Positions 1-11,033 of a stretch of 29,776 bases of DNA are shown one piece after another (positions within the stretch are counted from its first letter, which is position 1; every line of letters starts with the position of its first letter). Where the stretch lies: positions 1 through 29,776 of the forward strand of contig FTLJ01000791.1 of assembly GCA_900155495.1 (NCBI GenBank), written 5' to 3'. The notes under the pieces are model-generated. The model had not been told where the DNA came from, searched no databases, and was given only the letters and a program-made list of their open reading frames with translations. Source of the DNA: Porogramme epimiltina (taxonomy: Eukaryota; Basidiomycota; Agaricomycetes; Polyporales; Polyporaceae). The translations under genes and the position numbers were made by a program.

Positions 1-1352
1 GGATGGTGGGGGGTGGGGGAGAAGGAAGAAGGGGGAGGGACCCGAATTTATTGGAGCGGGGGGGACCGCGTTGGACGGGCGGGGACGCTGGGGTCCGGGG
101 AGGAGCGACTGGCCGGCAGTGGCCAGACTCGGAGCCAGTCCGAGTCTGAGCCCAGTCGGCCGCTGAGCGCACCCTGGCCTCAGGCTCTCGTGGGTCGCCG
201 CACCGCTGGGCAGCGTCCTCGCGCAAGAGTCGCCCGCCGCGAGCCGGCTTCTCCACCCTCGGCCCACTCGCCCACGCTCTCCCCACCACCCTCCCATTGG
301 CCCGCCCGACGCCCCCACGGGGTCCGGCCCGATCTTCCTGCGGGGCATCACTCCTCCCCGACGTCGTCTATCACCCGGCTCACCCCGCCCAGCCTCCTCC
401 CACCGCGCCGCGAAGCGTCCCTTCCAAGTCGCCGTCTCAATCTGCGCCCAATCTCTGCTGCTTCTTCGGTGTCTGCTCCTGCTGCGTTTTACAACTTGCC
501 GTAACGGGTACGCGCGAGAACGTACACACGCACGCGCGGGGTACGCGACCCGACGTGCCTCGTCGTTTCCGTCCCTTGTCTCGCATTCCGCGTCCCGCAT
601 CACGTCTCACCTGCGCCGTCTACACCGCCCGCCGCACGCCCGCCGGCACCCTCGCACACAAGTGTGGCATAGCAAATGTTGTTGGTATAGGTAATCAACG
701 CGTCGAAACATACTTATGGGAGGACAGGCAACGGAGCCAGGGGGAGAGGGACTACCGGGTACGCGGACAAGGAGGAGGATGAGGAGGACGAGAGGACGGG
801 GGGATGTCATATGTAGAACGAGCGTGGGGGGTATCCGATCGGCGCCGAGCAACTACAGACTATAGCAAACTAATAAACATCTCTAGAGTATATACCGCTA
901 TGTATACGTAAGACGTGCGGAAACAAAGACCACGGGAACGAACGCGACCGACTGCGACTGCGACTACGACTATAACTACTACTGCGAATGTATTCCACGG
1001 CGGAGGATGCGAAACGGAAGGGGGTCGACCGGGGGCGCCGCCCCGCCCGCCGACGGGGCGGCGCGGTCCTTCTCCGCCTGGGAGTGTGGCGTACTGTACA
1101 GCGCCTCGCGCGACGCCAGTATGAGTGAGGGAGCGTGGTGGGGGACGGGGCACAACAGCGAGAGGACGACGGGCACGGAGAAGCGGGAACGATCAAGGGA
1201 GCGGGGGACGTCGCGAAAGGGGACGGAGGCGAAACAACGTGACACGTGAGGTGCATGAGGGACGAGGCGAGAATGAGCGAAGCGAGATGGAGACATATCC
1301 AGACCCAGCCAGGCCAGCCGAACTTGAAGGAGTCAGAGGAGAGGGGGGGCGA
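1..1352. other. Gene-free left flank; kinesin 3' side and unassigned GC-rich DNA
   Basis: I see no gene here that I can support. Open frames exist on both strands but are rich in Arg, Pro, Ser and Gly, lack recognisable motifs, and look like products of high GC. Bases 1-42 are an almost pure purine, G-run-rich tract. Roughly 340-485 is pyrimidine-rich on the plus strand, which resembles a fungal leader or promoter, but no coding exon follows on that strand. Bases 951-986 are an imperfect six-unit hexamer repeat of the type ACTGCG/ACTACG. Bases just below 1353 should hold the kinesin 3' UTR and its polyadenylation region. Confidence 0.5.
1035..1064. repeat. Perfect GC-rich inverted repeat (hairpin)
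   Basis: An 11-base arm, GCGCCGCCCCG at 1035-1045, is followed by an 8-base loop at 1046-1053 and a perfect complementary arm at 1054-1064. It lies about 290-320 bases beyond the kinesin stop codon on the minus strand. In RNA it would form a very stable hairpin. Whether it has a role in 3' end formation is unknown, and in GC-rich DNA it could be chance. Confidence 0.6.
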
Positions 1353-4300
1353 TCATAGGCACGCGAACTTGGACTTGCGCCGCTGGAGCTCCTCCATCCG
1401 GCTGTCCAGCTGCGCGCGCGCGCGCTCCTTCGCCCGCCGCTCCTCGTCCAGCCGCGACTCGAGCGACTGCTTCTCCTCGACGATCGACCGCCGCACGTTC
1501 ACGACCTCCGCCTTGGCCTCCGCGAGGTCCGTGCGCAGCGCCACGATCTGCCCGTTCAGGTTGTCGCGCTCCCGCGCGAGCTCCGTCGCCTGCATCCGCG
1601 CCTTCCGGACTGTGGGAACGAAAAAAGAGGGAGAAAAAAACAGAAGGGTCAGCGGGACAGAACGAACACACGCGAACGAGGCACCGCGCCAGAACTCACG
1701 GTTCTTCTCCGAGTCGCCGAGCGACGCCTCCAGGGTCGCGACCATGTCCATGTGCGCCTGCAGGTCCGACTCGCAGTGCGTGAGCTGCTTGTTGAGCGTC
1801 TTGATCATCGCCTCCTGCTCGTCGAGCTGCTTCGCCTGCTGCTGCAGCTGCGCCGCCGCCTTCGGGTCCGGGCCCTCGCGCAGCGGCGACGGCAGCCCGC
1901 CCGCGAGCGAGTGCGCGACGCTCGTCGCGGGCGTCGACGGCGACTCGCCGCCGTCCACGCTGAAGCTCCGCGCGGACAGCGCCGTCGACGACGACGAGTT
2001 CGTCGCCTCGTGCGTGATCCGCGGCGCGGGCGGGATCGGCACCGTCGGCGGCGGCGTCGGCGGCGGCAGCTTGCCGGGCGACATGATGCCCCCCGCCGTG
2101 CGCGTGTACGACACCGCGCGGTCCATCGGCGGGCGCGCGCCCGGCGTCGGGCTCCCGAGCTGCTGCTGCAGGTCGCGCAGGAGCGCGTCCTGCCGGCCCT
2201 TCTCCGCCGTGAGCGTGTCCATCTCGTCCTTCGTCCGCTGCAGGCTCTCCTGCATCTCCGCGATCACGGACCGGTGCCGCTCGAGCTCGTCCACGAGCGA
2301 CTGCCGCTTCGACGCCTCCTTGACCAGCGCCGACGTCTCCTCGCGCGTGCTCGCGAGCTCCGCGCGCAGTTGGGCGAGCTCCGCCGCGAGCGAGTCGCGC
2401 TCCGACCGAGTCGAGGAGAGCTCGGTTTGGAGCTCGGTCACCGCCTCCGTCTTCTGCTGGATCGCGGACTCGTGGGCCTGGCGCATCTCCTCGCGGGCGT
2501 GAGCCCACTCGTCGGAGGCCGCCTTGTGCGTGTCCAATTCGTCCAGGAGAATGTTGTGGTCCTTAGAGAGCGCCTCGAGCTCCTCCGCGTGCTTCTTCCG
2601 CAGGTCCTCAAGAAGGAGGTTGTGGTTGCGAAGCAGGGTCTCCCGCTGTTCTGTGTGAGTCTTCTCCACATCGGCGAGCGTCGCCGTGAGCTGCCCCTTC
2701 TCGGACGCTAGGAGCTGCGCTGCCTGTGACTGTGCCGCTTCGACCTCTGACCGGTGCTGCTCCTGTGCGACGACGAGAGCGTTCTGAGCTTCCAACAACG
2801 CAGCCTGGTGCTCCGACGTGAGGCGGGCGATCTCCTCGGTGTGCTCCTTGACGAGGACAGACCGCTGCTCCCTAAACCCGCTCTCGGACGAAGAAAGGGC
2901 AACCTGGTGCGACTCGGCGAGGCGCGCGAGCTCCTCCTGATGTGAGCGCTGGAGCTCGGCGACCACAGAGGCGTGCTTCTCCTCCGCGGACTTCGACACC
3001 TCCTCCATCTCCTTGCGAAGGGTGGCTTCGGACGCGGAGCGCTCCGACCGGCTCTCCTCGAGCGCGGCGGTCAGGCGCGCGATCTCCTGTGTCGACTCCT
3101 CCTTGAGCTTCGCGACCGTAGCGGTGTGCTCCTCCGCAAGCTTGTCCGTAGCAGCCTGGAGCGCCTTGTCCTTGTCGGCGAGGGCGCGCACGTGCTCAGC
3201 CTGGAGGCGCTCCAGCTCATCGCTGAACTCGAGCTCCTTGTTCGCGAGCGTCGTCGCGTGGTCCGCCTTGACGCGCTGCAGCGACTCGCGGTGCTGGTCG
3301 AGCTTCGCGGCGAGCGCGGCCGCGTGCTCATCCTTCAGCCGCTGCGTGTCCTCTGCGAACTGCTGCTCCTTGTTCTTGATCGAGGACGCGTGCGCCTCCT
3401 GCAGCGCCTTGAGCGCCTCGTCCCGCGCCGACTCCGACTCGGAGAGAGAACCCTGCTGCGCGATCTCGACCATGTGGAGCTGGCGCGTGTGCTCGTCCTT
3501 GAGTCGCTCCATGGCGATGCCGGAGTCCGCCGATTGCTTCTCGAGCGCCTGGGCGTGGTCGTTGCGGAGCTTCGTGAGCGCGTTGTAGTACTCCTCTTCG
3601 ATGTGTGAGAGGTGAGCCGCATTCTGCTCCTCGATGGTCTTGACTGTCGCCTGGTGCTCAGAGGTGGCTTTGGTGATGGCCTCGGCGTGCTCTGCTCGGG
3701 CCTTCTCGTGAGCTTCGGTGATCTCCTGAACACGACGGCGGAGTTCCTCCTGGTGATCGGACTCAACCTTGCCGAGAACTGCAGCGTGTTCGGCCCTGAG
3801 AACTGAGAGGGCGCCCTCGTGGTCAGACGCGGTCTTGGAAAGGGCAGCTTCGTGCTCAGAACGAGTGCGGTCAAGGAGTTGGCTCGCCTCGTCAAGGCGG
3901 CGACGCAACTCCTCGTCATGATCAGCCTTCAGTTTGCCGAACGCTTCCTCATGTTCCTGGTGAGCCTTCTCGAGAGCGGACGACGAGTCAGCAAGCTGTG
4001 CACGAAGTTCGACGAGAGAAGACTCGTGCTCTTCTTTCATCTTGGAGACGAGGACGTCATGCTCAGCTTCCTTCACACGAATGGCTTCCTCATGTGCGGT
4101 CTTGAGCTGCTCAACGTCCGAGGAATGTGCTGCCTCAGCTTGCTTCAAGGACTCAAGAAGATCAGCCTCGCGCTTCTTAAGGTCGTCCAGGGTTGTCTGA
4201 AGCTCGGCTTGCTGCTGTTGCGACTCTTGGAGGGACTGCGACAGCTCTATTTGACGTGCCTGGAAAGTCTCCATGTTCTTGTCGCCCTGCGCAAGGACCA

Positions 4301-7300
4301 TCAAGTCCTCTTCGTGCTTCTTACGAAGAGCGTTGAGCTCCATGCTCATGTTGTGAGCCTATCGGATCGTGAGTTTCATTCGTGATGACTGGTCCAGAGG
4401 CATGTGACGTACCTGATCGCGGGAAAGCGCATGCAGATCCTCATACTGCTTGCGGACTTGAGTGAGCTGACCTGTGAGGTCGTCAACGACCTCCTTATGG
4501 CTAGACTCTTTCTGAGCCATAGAGCTGGACATTTAATATCAGCATTCCATCCATTTCTGGTGATGGACTGTTGCTCACCGCATCAGCTCGTTGAGTCTCT
4601 CCAGGGACTCGTCGACGTCGGAATCGGTGTACTGGTTGACAAAGTGAAGGTCGAGGCTCTTCCGGATTTGGCTGAACTGGCTCATGGTTTTCGGGGAGAG
4701 GTGTATAGTAGCGTCGCCATTCGCGTGGACTCCGTTCTGCTTGACTTCCGTTCCGTTCTGAAGGATAACAGGGACATCGTTCTTCTCTTTGAGCGTCGTT
4801 TCTAGAACCGTGATCTCAGCCTCGCGCTCCTTGATGACGTCCTGGAGGCGCATGATCTCTTCCTCAAGGCTCGCGACGGATCGCTCTGTAGGCGAGACGG
4901 CAACAGACGGCAACGAAATTGACAAGTTGGGGCGCGAGTGGCTGGGGGAGTGCGTGGCCGAGATGGAGCTACTTGTTCCGTGGCTCGAAGTAGAGGCCTT
5001 GCGCGACCTGGCCGAGGATAGCTCCTGCGAGAGCGATACAGATTGCGAGAGCGATCTGACTGCCGTGAGATTAGGAATACGCCTATCAACTTCGCAAGTA
5101 CATACCTCGAGTGGAGCGACTCGGACGAGGCCGCGTTGCGGAAAAAAAGGCGCCTGCCTGACGCACTCGACGGCTCCTGATCCCTTGACCGCTGCATCCT
5201 CCGCCGGCCGGGGGAGATCTCACCTGTTTCCGGTGGTGTCGGTGGCGCGTTGACCTTGGCCTCTTGCAGCTGAGCTGCTAGGTCTGCAATCTCCCGGAGT
5301 GCATCACGGTACTTGACCGTAACTGACGAAAGGTCGGCGAGAGTGGCGGTGTGCGTCTGCTGGAGAGCTACCAGCTGACTTTCCACGGAGCTTTCGTTCT
5401 CGTGCAACGACGAAACTTCCGAGTTGGCGCCGTTGGTCGTGGTTCCGTTTGTCGTGGCACCATTGCTCTTCAAGGGGGAAGCCTCCAGCTCCTTCTTCGC
5501 CTTCGCCACCTCGCTCGCCAGCTCGTTGAGGCGCTCCCGCTCCTCGTTCGCAGCCTGCATCTTCACCTCCCAGTCCGCCATCTTCTGCTCCAGCTCCCGA
5601 ACCTTGGCCTCCCGCTCCTCCAAGTCCGTTCTCCAGCTCTCTCCATCGAGTTTCAAGCTCTCAAGACGGGCTTCGAGAGCCTCAGCCTGGCTCCGTCGCT
5701 TGTCGCACTCGCGCTCGAGCTTCTCAACTGTCGCTCTAAGAGACAGCACTGACTCGTCAGACTTGCTGAGACGAGATTCTAGGTCCGCGATGTATGCGGC
5801 GGAGTGTGATTCGCCGTCCTTATACCGAGCGAGCTCGCGCTTGAGGTCGGTGATAGAACCACTTGATGAGACTTGAGTCTCGTCGTATTGGCGCACCTTC
5901 TCCTCGAGGTCGTGCACGTACGCCTGTTTCACGGTGAGCATCACTTTCCATTTCTAATCCCCATGTATTCACTCACCTCCGTGGAGGCCTCGCGCTCCGC
6001 AAGCTTAGCGACGCGGGTCTTCAGCTCCTCTACATACATTTCTGTCGTGGCGTGCCGCTCCGCGAGCACGGTGTACTCGTTCTCCTTCTCGTCGTAAAGG
6101 TCGTTCGTATGCCGTAGAGCAGCGCGGTTCAGCTTGAGCTCGGCTTCAATCGCGCTGATCGTCTTTTCGTACTCCTCTATGACAGGACCGACGATCTCCT
6201 CGTATTTCGCGGTGCCACCAAGACGGCCGCCCGTCGAGTTGCGCTGCTTGTCCGCGAGTTCGTTGCGTAGGCGGGTGAGCTCCTCGGTGCGTTCCACGAA
6301 CTTCTCCCGCAGGTCCTCGTAGTTGTTCTGCAGTTCGGCCATCTGCGCGAGAACCCGCTTCGGCGCCGCCTCCGAAGACTCCGACGGACCCGCAGTCGCC
6401 GAGGTGACCCCGGCTCCGCCGCCCTCTTTGATCCCTTTCAACTCCTTCCGGAGCCGCGTGACCATGCCCTGCAACCACTCCACGTCGTCCCAGCCCTCCT
6501 CCTTCTCGTTCAAGACGGCGCGGTTCTTGATGTTACGAGCGCGATTAGCATACTTCAGCGTGTTGATGGTCTCGTTGGCGTTCCATTCTGCGGGACTGAC
6601 ACACGCGATCATAAGTGTATGCGCGTTACCACCGAGAGAGTCTTGGAGGAGACGCGTGAGCTTCGAATCACGGTAGGGAATGTAAGATGCCGTATTCGAC
6701 TTCGCCTTCGCCGGGTCGCCGAGAGCAGAGATGACATTTCCCAGAGCGAGAAGACCGCTGTTGATGGAAATGCCCTCCTTGATCCGCTCGCCCGCGGCCG
6801 CCGTACGTTTGAGCTACAGGCTTATCAGCATCCTGACCCCAATTTTAGTATGTCGTACTTACTCGCTCAGAGCCAGCAAGGTCGACGAAGTGGAACTTCG
6901 AAGTGACTGTTACCCACTCTCCAGCGCCACTGTCCCCGGAAGATCCTGACCGTGCCGTCTCTGGTGATAAGAAGCCAAGGGAGCTCGCCGGGCGACCGCC
7001 CCTAGCAATGGCTGAGTGGAAGCTCGGTGTCGCCGGACGGCCGAATGTAGGCGATGCGACTCGGGAGGCAGAGTTCTGGCCAATAACGGAGCCGGGTCGT
7101 CCGATACGTGATGGGGAACGGCCACCAGGGGGAATAGGAGAAGATGAACGAGGGGGAGGCCCACTTCCGGTGTACTTCCTCTGCGTTAGCGTCAGAGAGA
7201 AGATCGCGTGTGAGCGGGATGACTGGGCGTTCATGTCCGTTTCGTTCGTCCGTCGGATAGAAGCGCCCTGCCGGATTAAACTATACAAATTGAGATCAGT

Positions 7301-8410
7301 ATGTGTTTCCTGAAACAGACAGGACATTGGACTAGACAGCCCTCACACCAACGGCGAGGGGCGTAGCCATGGGGAGGGGAAGACGGCAGCAATGCGACGT
7401 CAAAACGACCGTCCCAAACAAGTCTTTACTAGGGCTCCCCCACGCGACCCCATAATCCTGCAGAGGCAAGTCACCAGCATGACACGTTTCTCAAACGACA
7501 CGGACCGAAGTGATGCAGCCTCCCGCGACCTGCGAAATGCGCGTGACGGATGGGGGGCGTTGAAGGCGATAGGAAGGCGAAATTATAGACAGGGCTTCGC
7601 GTTCCAGCAGCTTCCACCGAAAACAGATGACGGACATATCCGCTAGGGCAAGAAATGTGAAAAGGAGGACAGGGACGAGGTACTCACTTCATGACCTCGT
7701 TGGCGTTTTTGACATTCACCTCCCGAAGGCCTTCCCATATAATATGCCCCTGTTTATCCTCACGAATCTGCACGTCCCTCCTCCCGCCAGTGTCCGAAAG
7801 AAGGTCGATTAGGTCTTCGTTGTAGATTTCGATGTAAGAGCCCTTAATGCTGTAGTTCCAGGCTCCGCTACGATCTTCCTTGAGCTCCCGGCAGCGCGAG
7901 AAGATGGTCGAGACCGCGCGAGGAATGATGCCCATGCCGTTGGAGGGGTCTGTGGGGTCCGCGTCCAGGTCGATACCGGTCATAGTGAACGTCTTGCCAC
8001 TGCTGGTCTGGCCGTAGGCCAAGATAGTACAGTTGAACCCTTCTACAAAGCGGGATATGAGGGGTTGCGCAGTAGACGTGAACATAGCATGTTGTGTGGT
8101 GGCCGGGGGGTGGACTTGGTCGAAGGTGAACATCTGCTTTTTGGCGTTGTTGGCCGAAGATGAGGCGGGCGCGGCGGGTGCACCGGGACCAGGGGAAGGA
8201 GTGGCATCCACGCTGACAGTGGTATTCGAGAGTGCAGAGATGACATTACGCTGGAAGCGGGTCGGAATGGAAGTAAGGTCGTGTTGGTTGGTGGGTCGGA
8301 TGCGGAGGGCTGTAGGGGTGTGAACGGGGAACAGGTGGGAACGCGGAGGGAGGGGACGCACCGACTTGGACCGAGGTGGAGGCCGCACTGGACGGCTGCG
8401 ACGGCGCCAT
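1353..8410 (-). CDS. Kinesin-4-like motor protein with very long coiled-coil stalk
   Basis: This is a plus-end kinesin ATPase that moves on or regulates microtubules. The model joins nine exons: 8410-8362, 8309-7688, 7280-6863, 6813-5977, 5923-5106, 5055-4579, 4524-4413, 4358-1700 and 1609-1353. It closes in frame at 2,082 residues. The motor domain spans about residues 14-462: VALRIRP at 16-22, P-loop GQTSSGKT at 116-123, switch I SSRSH at 244-248, switch II DLAGSE at 357-362, and the closing [13 protein letters not shown], a kinesin-4 (KIF4/KIF21) style ending. After it come coiled coils, a Ser-rich linker (about 920-975), a hendecad coiled-coil region (about 1185-1715), a Pro-rich patch near 1875-1890 and a final coiled coil. 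Oddities are an insertion of about 85 residues between the two switches, a 407-bp intron 2, and a 90-bp intron 8 without stops. The kinesin call is certain. The kinesin-4 subfamily is likely but rests on motifs only. Confidence 0.93.
7281..7687 (-). other. Unusually long intron inside the kinesin motor region
   Basis: The donor GTGAGT and acceptor TATAG join Glu-Val-Met and Asn-Leu-Ile-Arg-Gln-Gly without gap, which fits conserved motor sequence before switch I. At 407 bp this intron is about seven times longer than most introns in the window. I see no extra in-frame exon or coding feature inside it. Confidence 0.75.
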
Positions 8411-9300
8411 GGCGAAGGGCGTGCGCGACGGCGAGCACTACCGCAACGACGTCCGGGATGTCAAGGGGGATGAGGAGGGGAAAGGGAAAACAGCGAACGG
8501 AATGACCCCAGGTTGGGGTTAGTCACTAGGCTGCGTTCGCGTGAGCCGGCCAATCACGGCATTTGATCCACTTATCAAGCTCGCTTCTAATAACTAATCC
8601 CGCCCTATTCCGGCGCTACCACCGGCCTTTCAGTCCGTTTCAAGCCATCCGGATATCTGGCGATTGAACGGCCAGCTGCAGTGCCCGCAGCATTCCATCC
8701 ATGCACAATATTAACCCAGGGCTATGTTTTCTTAACACGCGGGATGAACGTTGAGGACCGCCCCCGCAGCAAATCTACACGTGGTGAATGGAAAAGAGGA
8801 CTGCACTACCTGTTGCCACCAACCTGGTTGATAGATCCCAGCAGCGCGCGCTTCCCATACCCATCTGTGCGAACGTCTTCGGCCATACGAGACCATATGT
8901 ACGGAGGATGCCATCAACAGCTACTTGCGAGCGTGTCAAACATACTGTATTGTTGACGAGAAGCACAGACTGTCTGCGGAACACCCGCACTCGAAACAGC
9001 TGTCGGAATGGAGATTACTGTGTCCGTCGATATATATTCGATGCGCTGACGTTGTCATACAAAAGGTGTCATACCCAAACCTCAGGCGGCGAAATCATAG
9101 GTTGAGATCTATGGAAGAGGTCTTGCTCGGCTTCCAGGCACGTCAACACCGAAAACAACACGTGCACAAAGTTCCTGGGCCTTTTTAATTTTGGTCAGTC
9201 TTGGAAGATGGCGTGGCGTGGGCACAATGTGCATTACGCATCCTTACCTTTGCGTCACAGACAGTCCAGAGGTTTCCATTCGGTACTCGCCGTCTACGTC
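8411..9300. other. Intergenic region upstream of the kinesin gene
   Basis: This 890-base stretch separates the kinesin start from the end of the GNAT gene on the same strand. It should contain the kinesin promoter and the 3' region of the acetyltransferase gene. A CCAAT-type element (CCAATCA) lies at 8550-8556, about 140 bases before the kinesin start; CCAAT boxes work in either orientation. I see no clear TATA box and no supportable gene. Short open frames around 8680-9190 overlap each other and have no motifs. Confidence 0.5.
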
Positions 9301-10383
9301 TTAACTCGTGATCTCCGTTCCTTGCCAGACCCAGCGGAACCATGCCTTCTGCCCGGTGACGGGGTCCCATCCTCCCGTCTCGTCATCGCCCGGTGCGGGG
9401 AACAAGAAGCCTGAGCGCCGATAAACCCCTTCGGCGCTGGGGTCCACCACGAGTAAGCTTACCTCCGCCTTGACGCCGAAAGGGGGGACATCCGGCACGT
9501 CCACAGCTCCCGATGGCGTCACGCCGAGGTAATAACGCGTCGTAGCCCGTACTAGGGCTTCAGCGATGCCCTTGCGACGGTGTTTAGGTCCGACGTAAAC
9601 ATTCTGGATGGCGATGGTACGCGGCGTAGGCCGGCCGACAATGGCGTAGCCGGCCACGAGGCCATCGGCCTTGTAGATCCACACCACTTTAGCGGTGATG
9701 GCCCGTGTGAGGCCAGCCACGGCCGCCTCTTCAGTCATTTTGGCTGGCCAAGGCGACGTGGTCACGAAATCGACATGTAAGGGAATGAGGGCGTCGAGGT
9801 CTTCGGAGCTCGCTAGGGTGATGGTTCCGCATGGGGTAATGGGCGGGGGAAGACTGTTCTTTGTAGCGTAGCTAGTTCGCCACGACAAGGCTGGTTCTTG
9901 CAGGACCAAACGTGGCCCTGTTGAAGCGGAGCGCGCTATCCAAGCGTTCAAGAAGGCGTTCGCCGCCGCTTCAAGTCCGATGACGACATCTATGACGGGG
10001 AGTCGGGGAAGCTCCAGGAGCGCCTCAGAAAGGAGCGTTGCGGCAGAGGATAGGGCTTCTGTGGTCAGGATGCCGATGGCGGCGTTTGGACTGGCGATCT
10101 TCCAGGGTGTGTTCGGTAGTTCCCTGGTGAGAGTCATGCTGTTTGCACAAAGAACGTCAATTAGAAGGCAAGTAGCCTTATGCCGACTGAACCACACGCA
10201 CAGAAGGTCATCATTTTGGTAGACAGCTAGTAGCACGAAACTACTACAGTCAACAGGAGTTGGAGCTCTTTTCACAGCATGAAAGATGCCTATGACGAAG
10301 TTCATAGCAGTATCGTCGTACTTGCTAACCGCCTGTAAGAAATCGTCTAGCCCTTCAAAACGAACTAGGCGCAAGTTAGTCAT
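9301..10383 (-). CDS. GNAT-family N-acetyltransferase, single exon
   Basis: This is a predicted acetyl-CoA dependent N-acetyltransferase; the acceptor substrate cannot be told from sequence. The protein has 360 residues. The C-terminal half (about 185-330) is the GNAT fold: a strand IAIQNVYVGP at 257-266, then the acetyl-CoA pyrophosphate loop RRKGIA at 269-274 (the R/Q-x-x-G-x-G/A motif) and a helix, and a later motif ending VYRRSGF at 320-326. The N-terminal half (1-180) is conserved-looking but has no motif I recognise. The frame is open 180 bases further upstream, but I chose Met at 10383 because a TATA box lies 52-59 bases before it and the upstream extension would run through that box. 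It is the only intronless complete gene in the window. It is divergent from ARPC1, with a shared 650-base upstream region. Confidence 0.85.
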   Translation of the reverse strand: MTNLRLVRFEGLDDFLQAVSKYDDTAMNFVIGIFHAVKRAPTPVDCSSFVLLAVYQNDDLLCVWFSRHKATCLLIDVLCANSMTLTRELPNTPWKIASPNAAIGILTTEALSSAATLLSEALLELPRLPVIDVVIGLEAAANAFLNAWIARSASTGPRLVLQEPALSWRTSYATKNSLPPPITPCGTITLASSEDLDALIPLHVDFVTTSPWPAKMTEEAAVAGLTRAITAKVVWIYKADGLVAGYAIVGRPTPRTIAIQNVYVGPKHRRKGIAEALVRATTRYYLGVTPSGAVDVPDVPPFGVKAEVSLLVVDPSAEGVYRRSGFLFPAPGDDETGGWDPVTGQKAWFRWVWQGTEITS

Positions 10384-11033
10384 CGCGATCGAGGATGAAG
10401 ATGGAAGAAGAGCAAATATCAAGGGCTCGTTGACCTTATATATTAGTGATTCTTTGTGACTCGTAGGGCTGAGTCCTAGCGGCACAATCTCCGAAACTAA
10501 ATATCTGATGTTTTGACAATGACTCCTCGCTGTAAACTTAGAGTCAGGAGCAGTCGTGATCAACGCAATTTCTACATACCTGAGCCTCAGAGCAAGCAGT
10601 GATCATTGGAGACTTAATCTGTGTGCAAATAGCGTGATTGCTCCCTGACTCTTGAGGTCGATGTAATGTGTCCTACAACTTTGAACTGGCCATTGTCGAA
10701 GAGAAATCTAGAAAAAGTCCTTCAGATACTGGCGTGTGTAGTGAAGCTAGATTGAGTCCGGGCATCAGGGAAGAGTTGAGAGGTTCATGCTCAAGCCTGA
10801 TCTGCCTACAGATTGGACAAAATGGTAGAACGTTAACAGTGAGGAGTCGTTTCCTGCCCGTCGCGAACGCGTGTAGATGACCGGCGCCTAGTCCGATGGG
10901 CACTGTAATTTAGCACTGCCGTTTACCTCAGCCTATCTCTTCTTGTCTTCTTCCCTCACGCCTCAATATCAGACTCAGAGTCGACTGACCAGAGTCCTCT
11001 GTAACACCCTCTCGTACACGCCACGACTGCAGG
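10384..11033. promoter_or_regulatory. Divergent promoter region between GNAT and ARPC1
   Basis: The two genes read away from each other across 650 bases. The GNAT side has a TATA box. On the ARPC1 side, bases about 10925-11030 are CT-rich on the plus strand (runs such as CTCTTCTTGTCTTCTTCCCT), a composition common in leaders of highly expressed fungal genes. I see no TATA box within about 100 bases of the ARPC1 start. A short open frame pair near 10670-10900 has no support as a gene. Confidence 0.5.
10435..10442 (-). promoter_or_regulatory. Probable TATA box of the GNAT gene
   Basis: TATATAAG reads on the minus strand 52-59 bases before the chosen start codon at 10383. Its position supports that start over the upstream in-frame Met at 10563. 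Confidence 0.6.

Noticed and set aside
13..782. Plus-strand frames of about 160 codons near the left edge
   Set aside because: Pro/Arg/Ser-rich, mutually overlapping and motif-free; high GC alone gives such frames.
1246..2711. Long plus-strand open frames (418 and 319 codons) opposite the kinesin 3' exons
   Set aside because: They are antisense shadows of GC-rich coiled-coil codons; compositions are dominated by Ser/Arg or Leu/Arg with no domain, and the minus strand has a complete, motif-supported gene.
2973..4385. Further plus-strand frames opposite the kinesin stalk (up to 211 codons)
   Set aside because: Leu/Arg-rich mirror of the Glu/Ala/His repeats on the minus strand; no independent start, intron or motif.
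5026..5055. Acceptor GGCAG four bases before the chosen GTCAG at kinesin exon 6
   Set aside because: It shifts the frame and soon meets a stop; the chosen acceptor restores the Ser-rich frame that leads into the next coiled coil.
10384..10563. 60-residue N-terminal extension of the GNAT protein
   Set aside because: It would place the TATA box inside the coding sequence, and the extension shows no conserved features.
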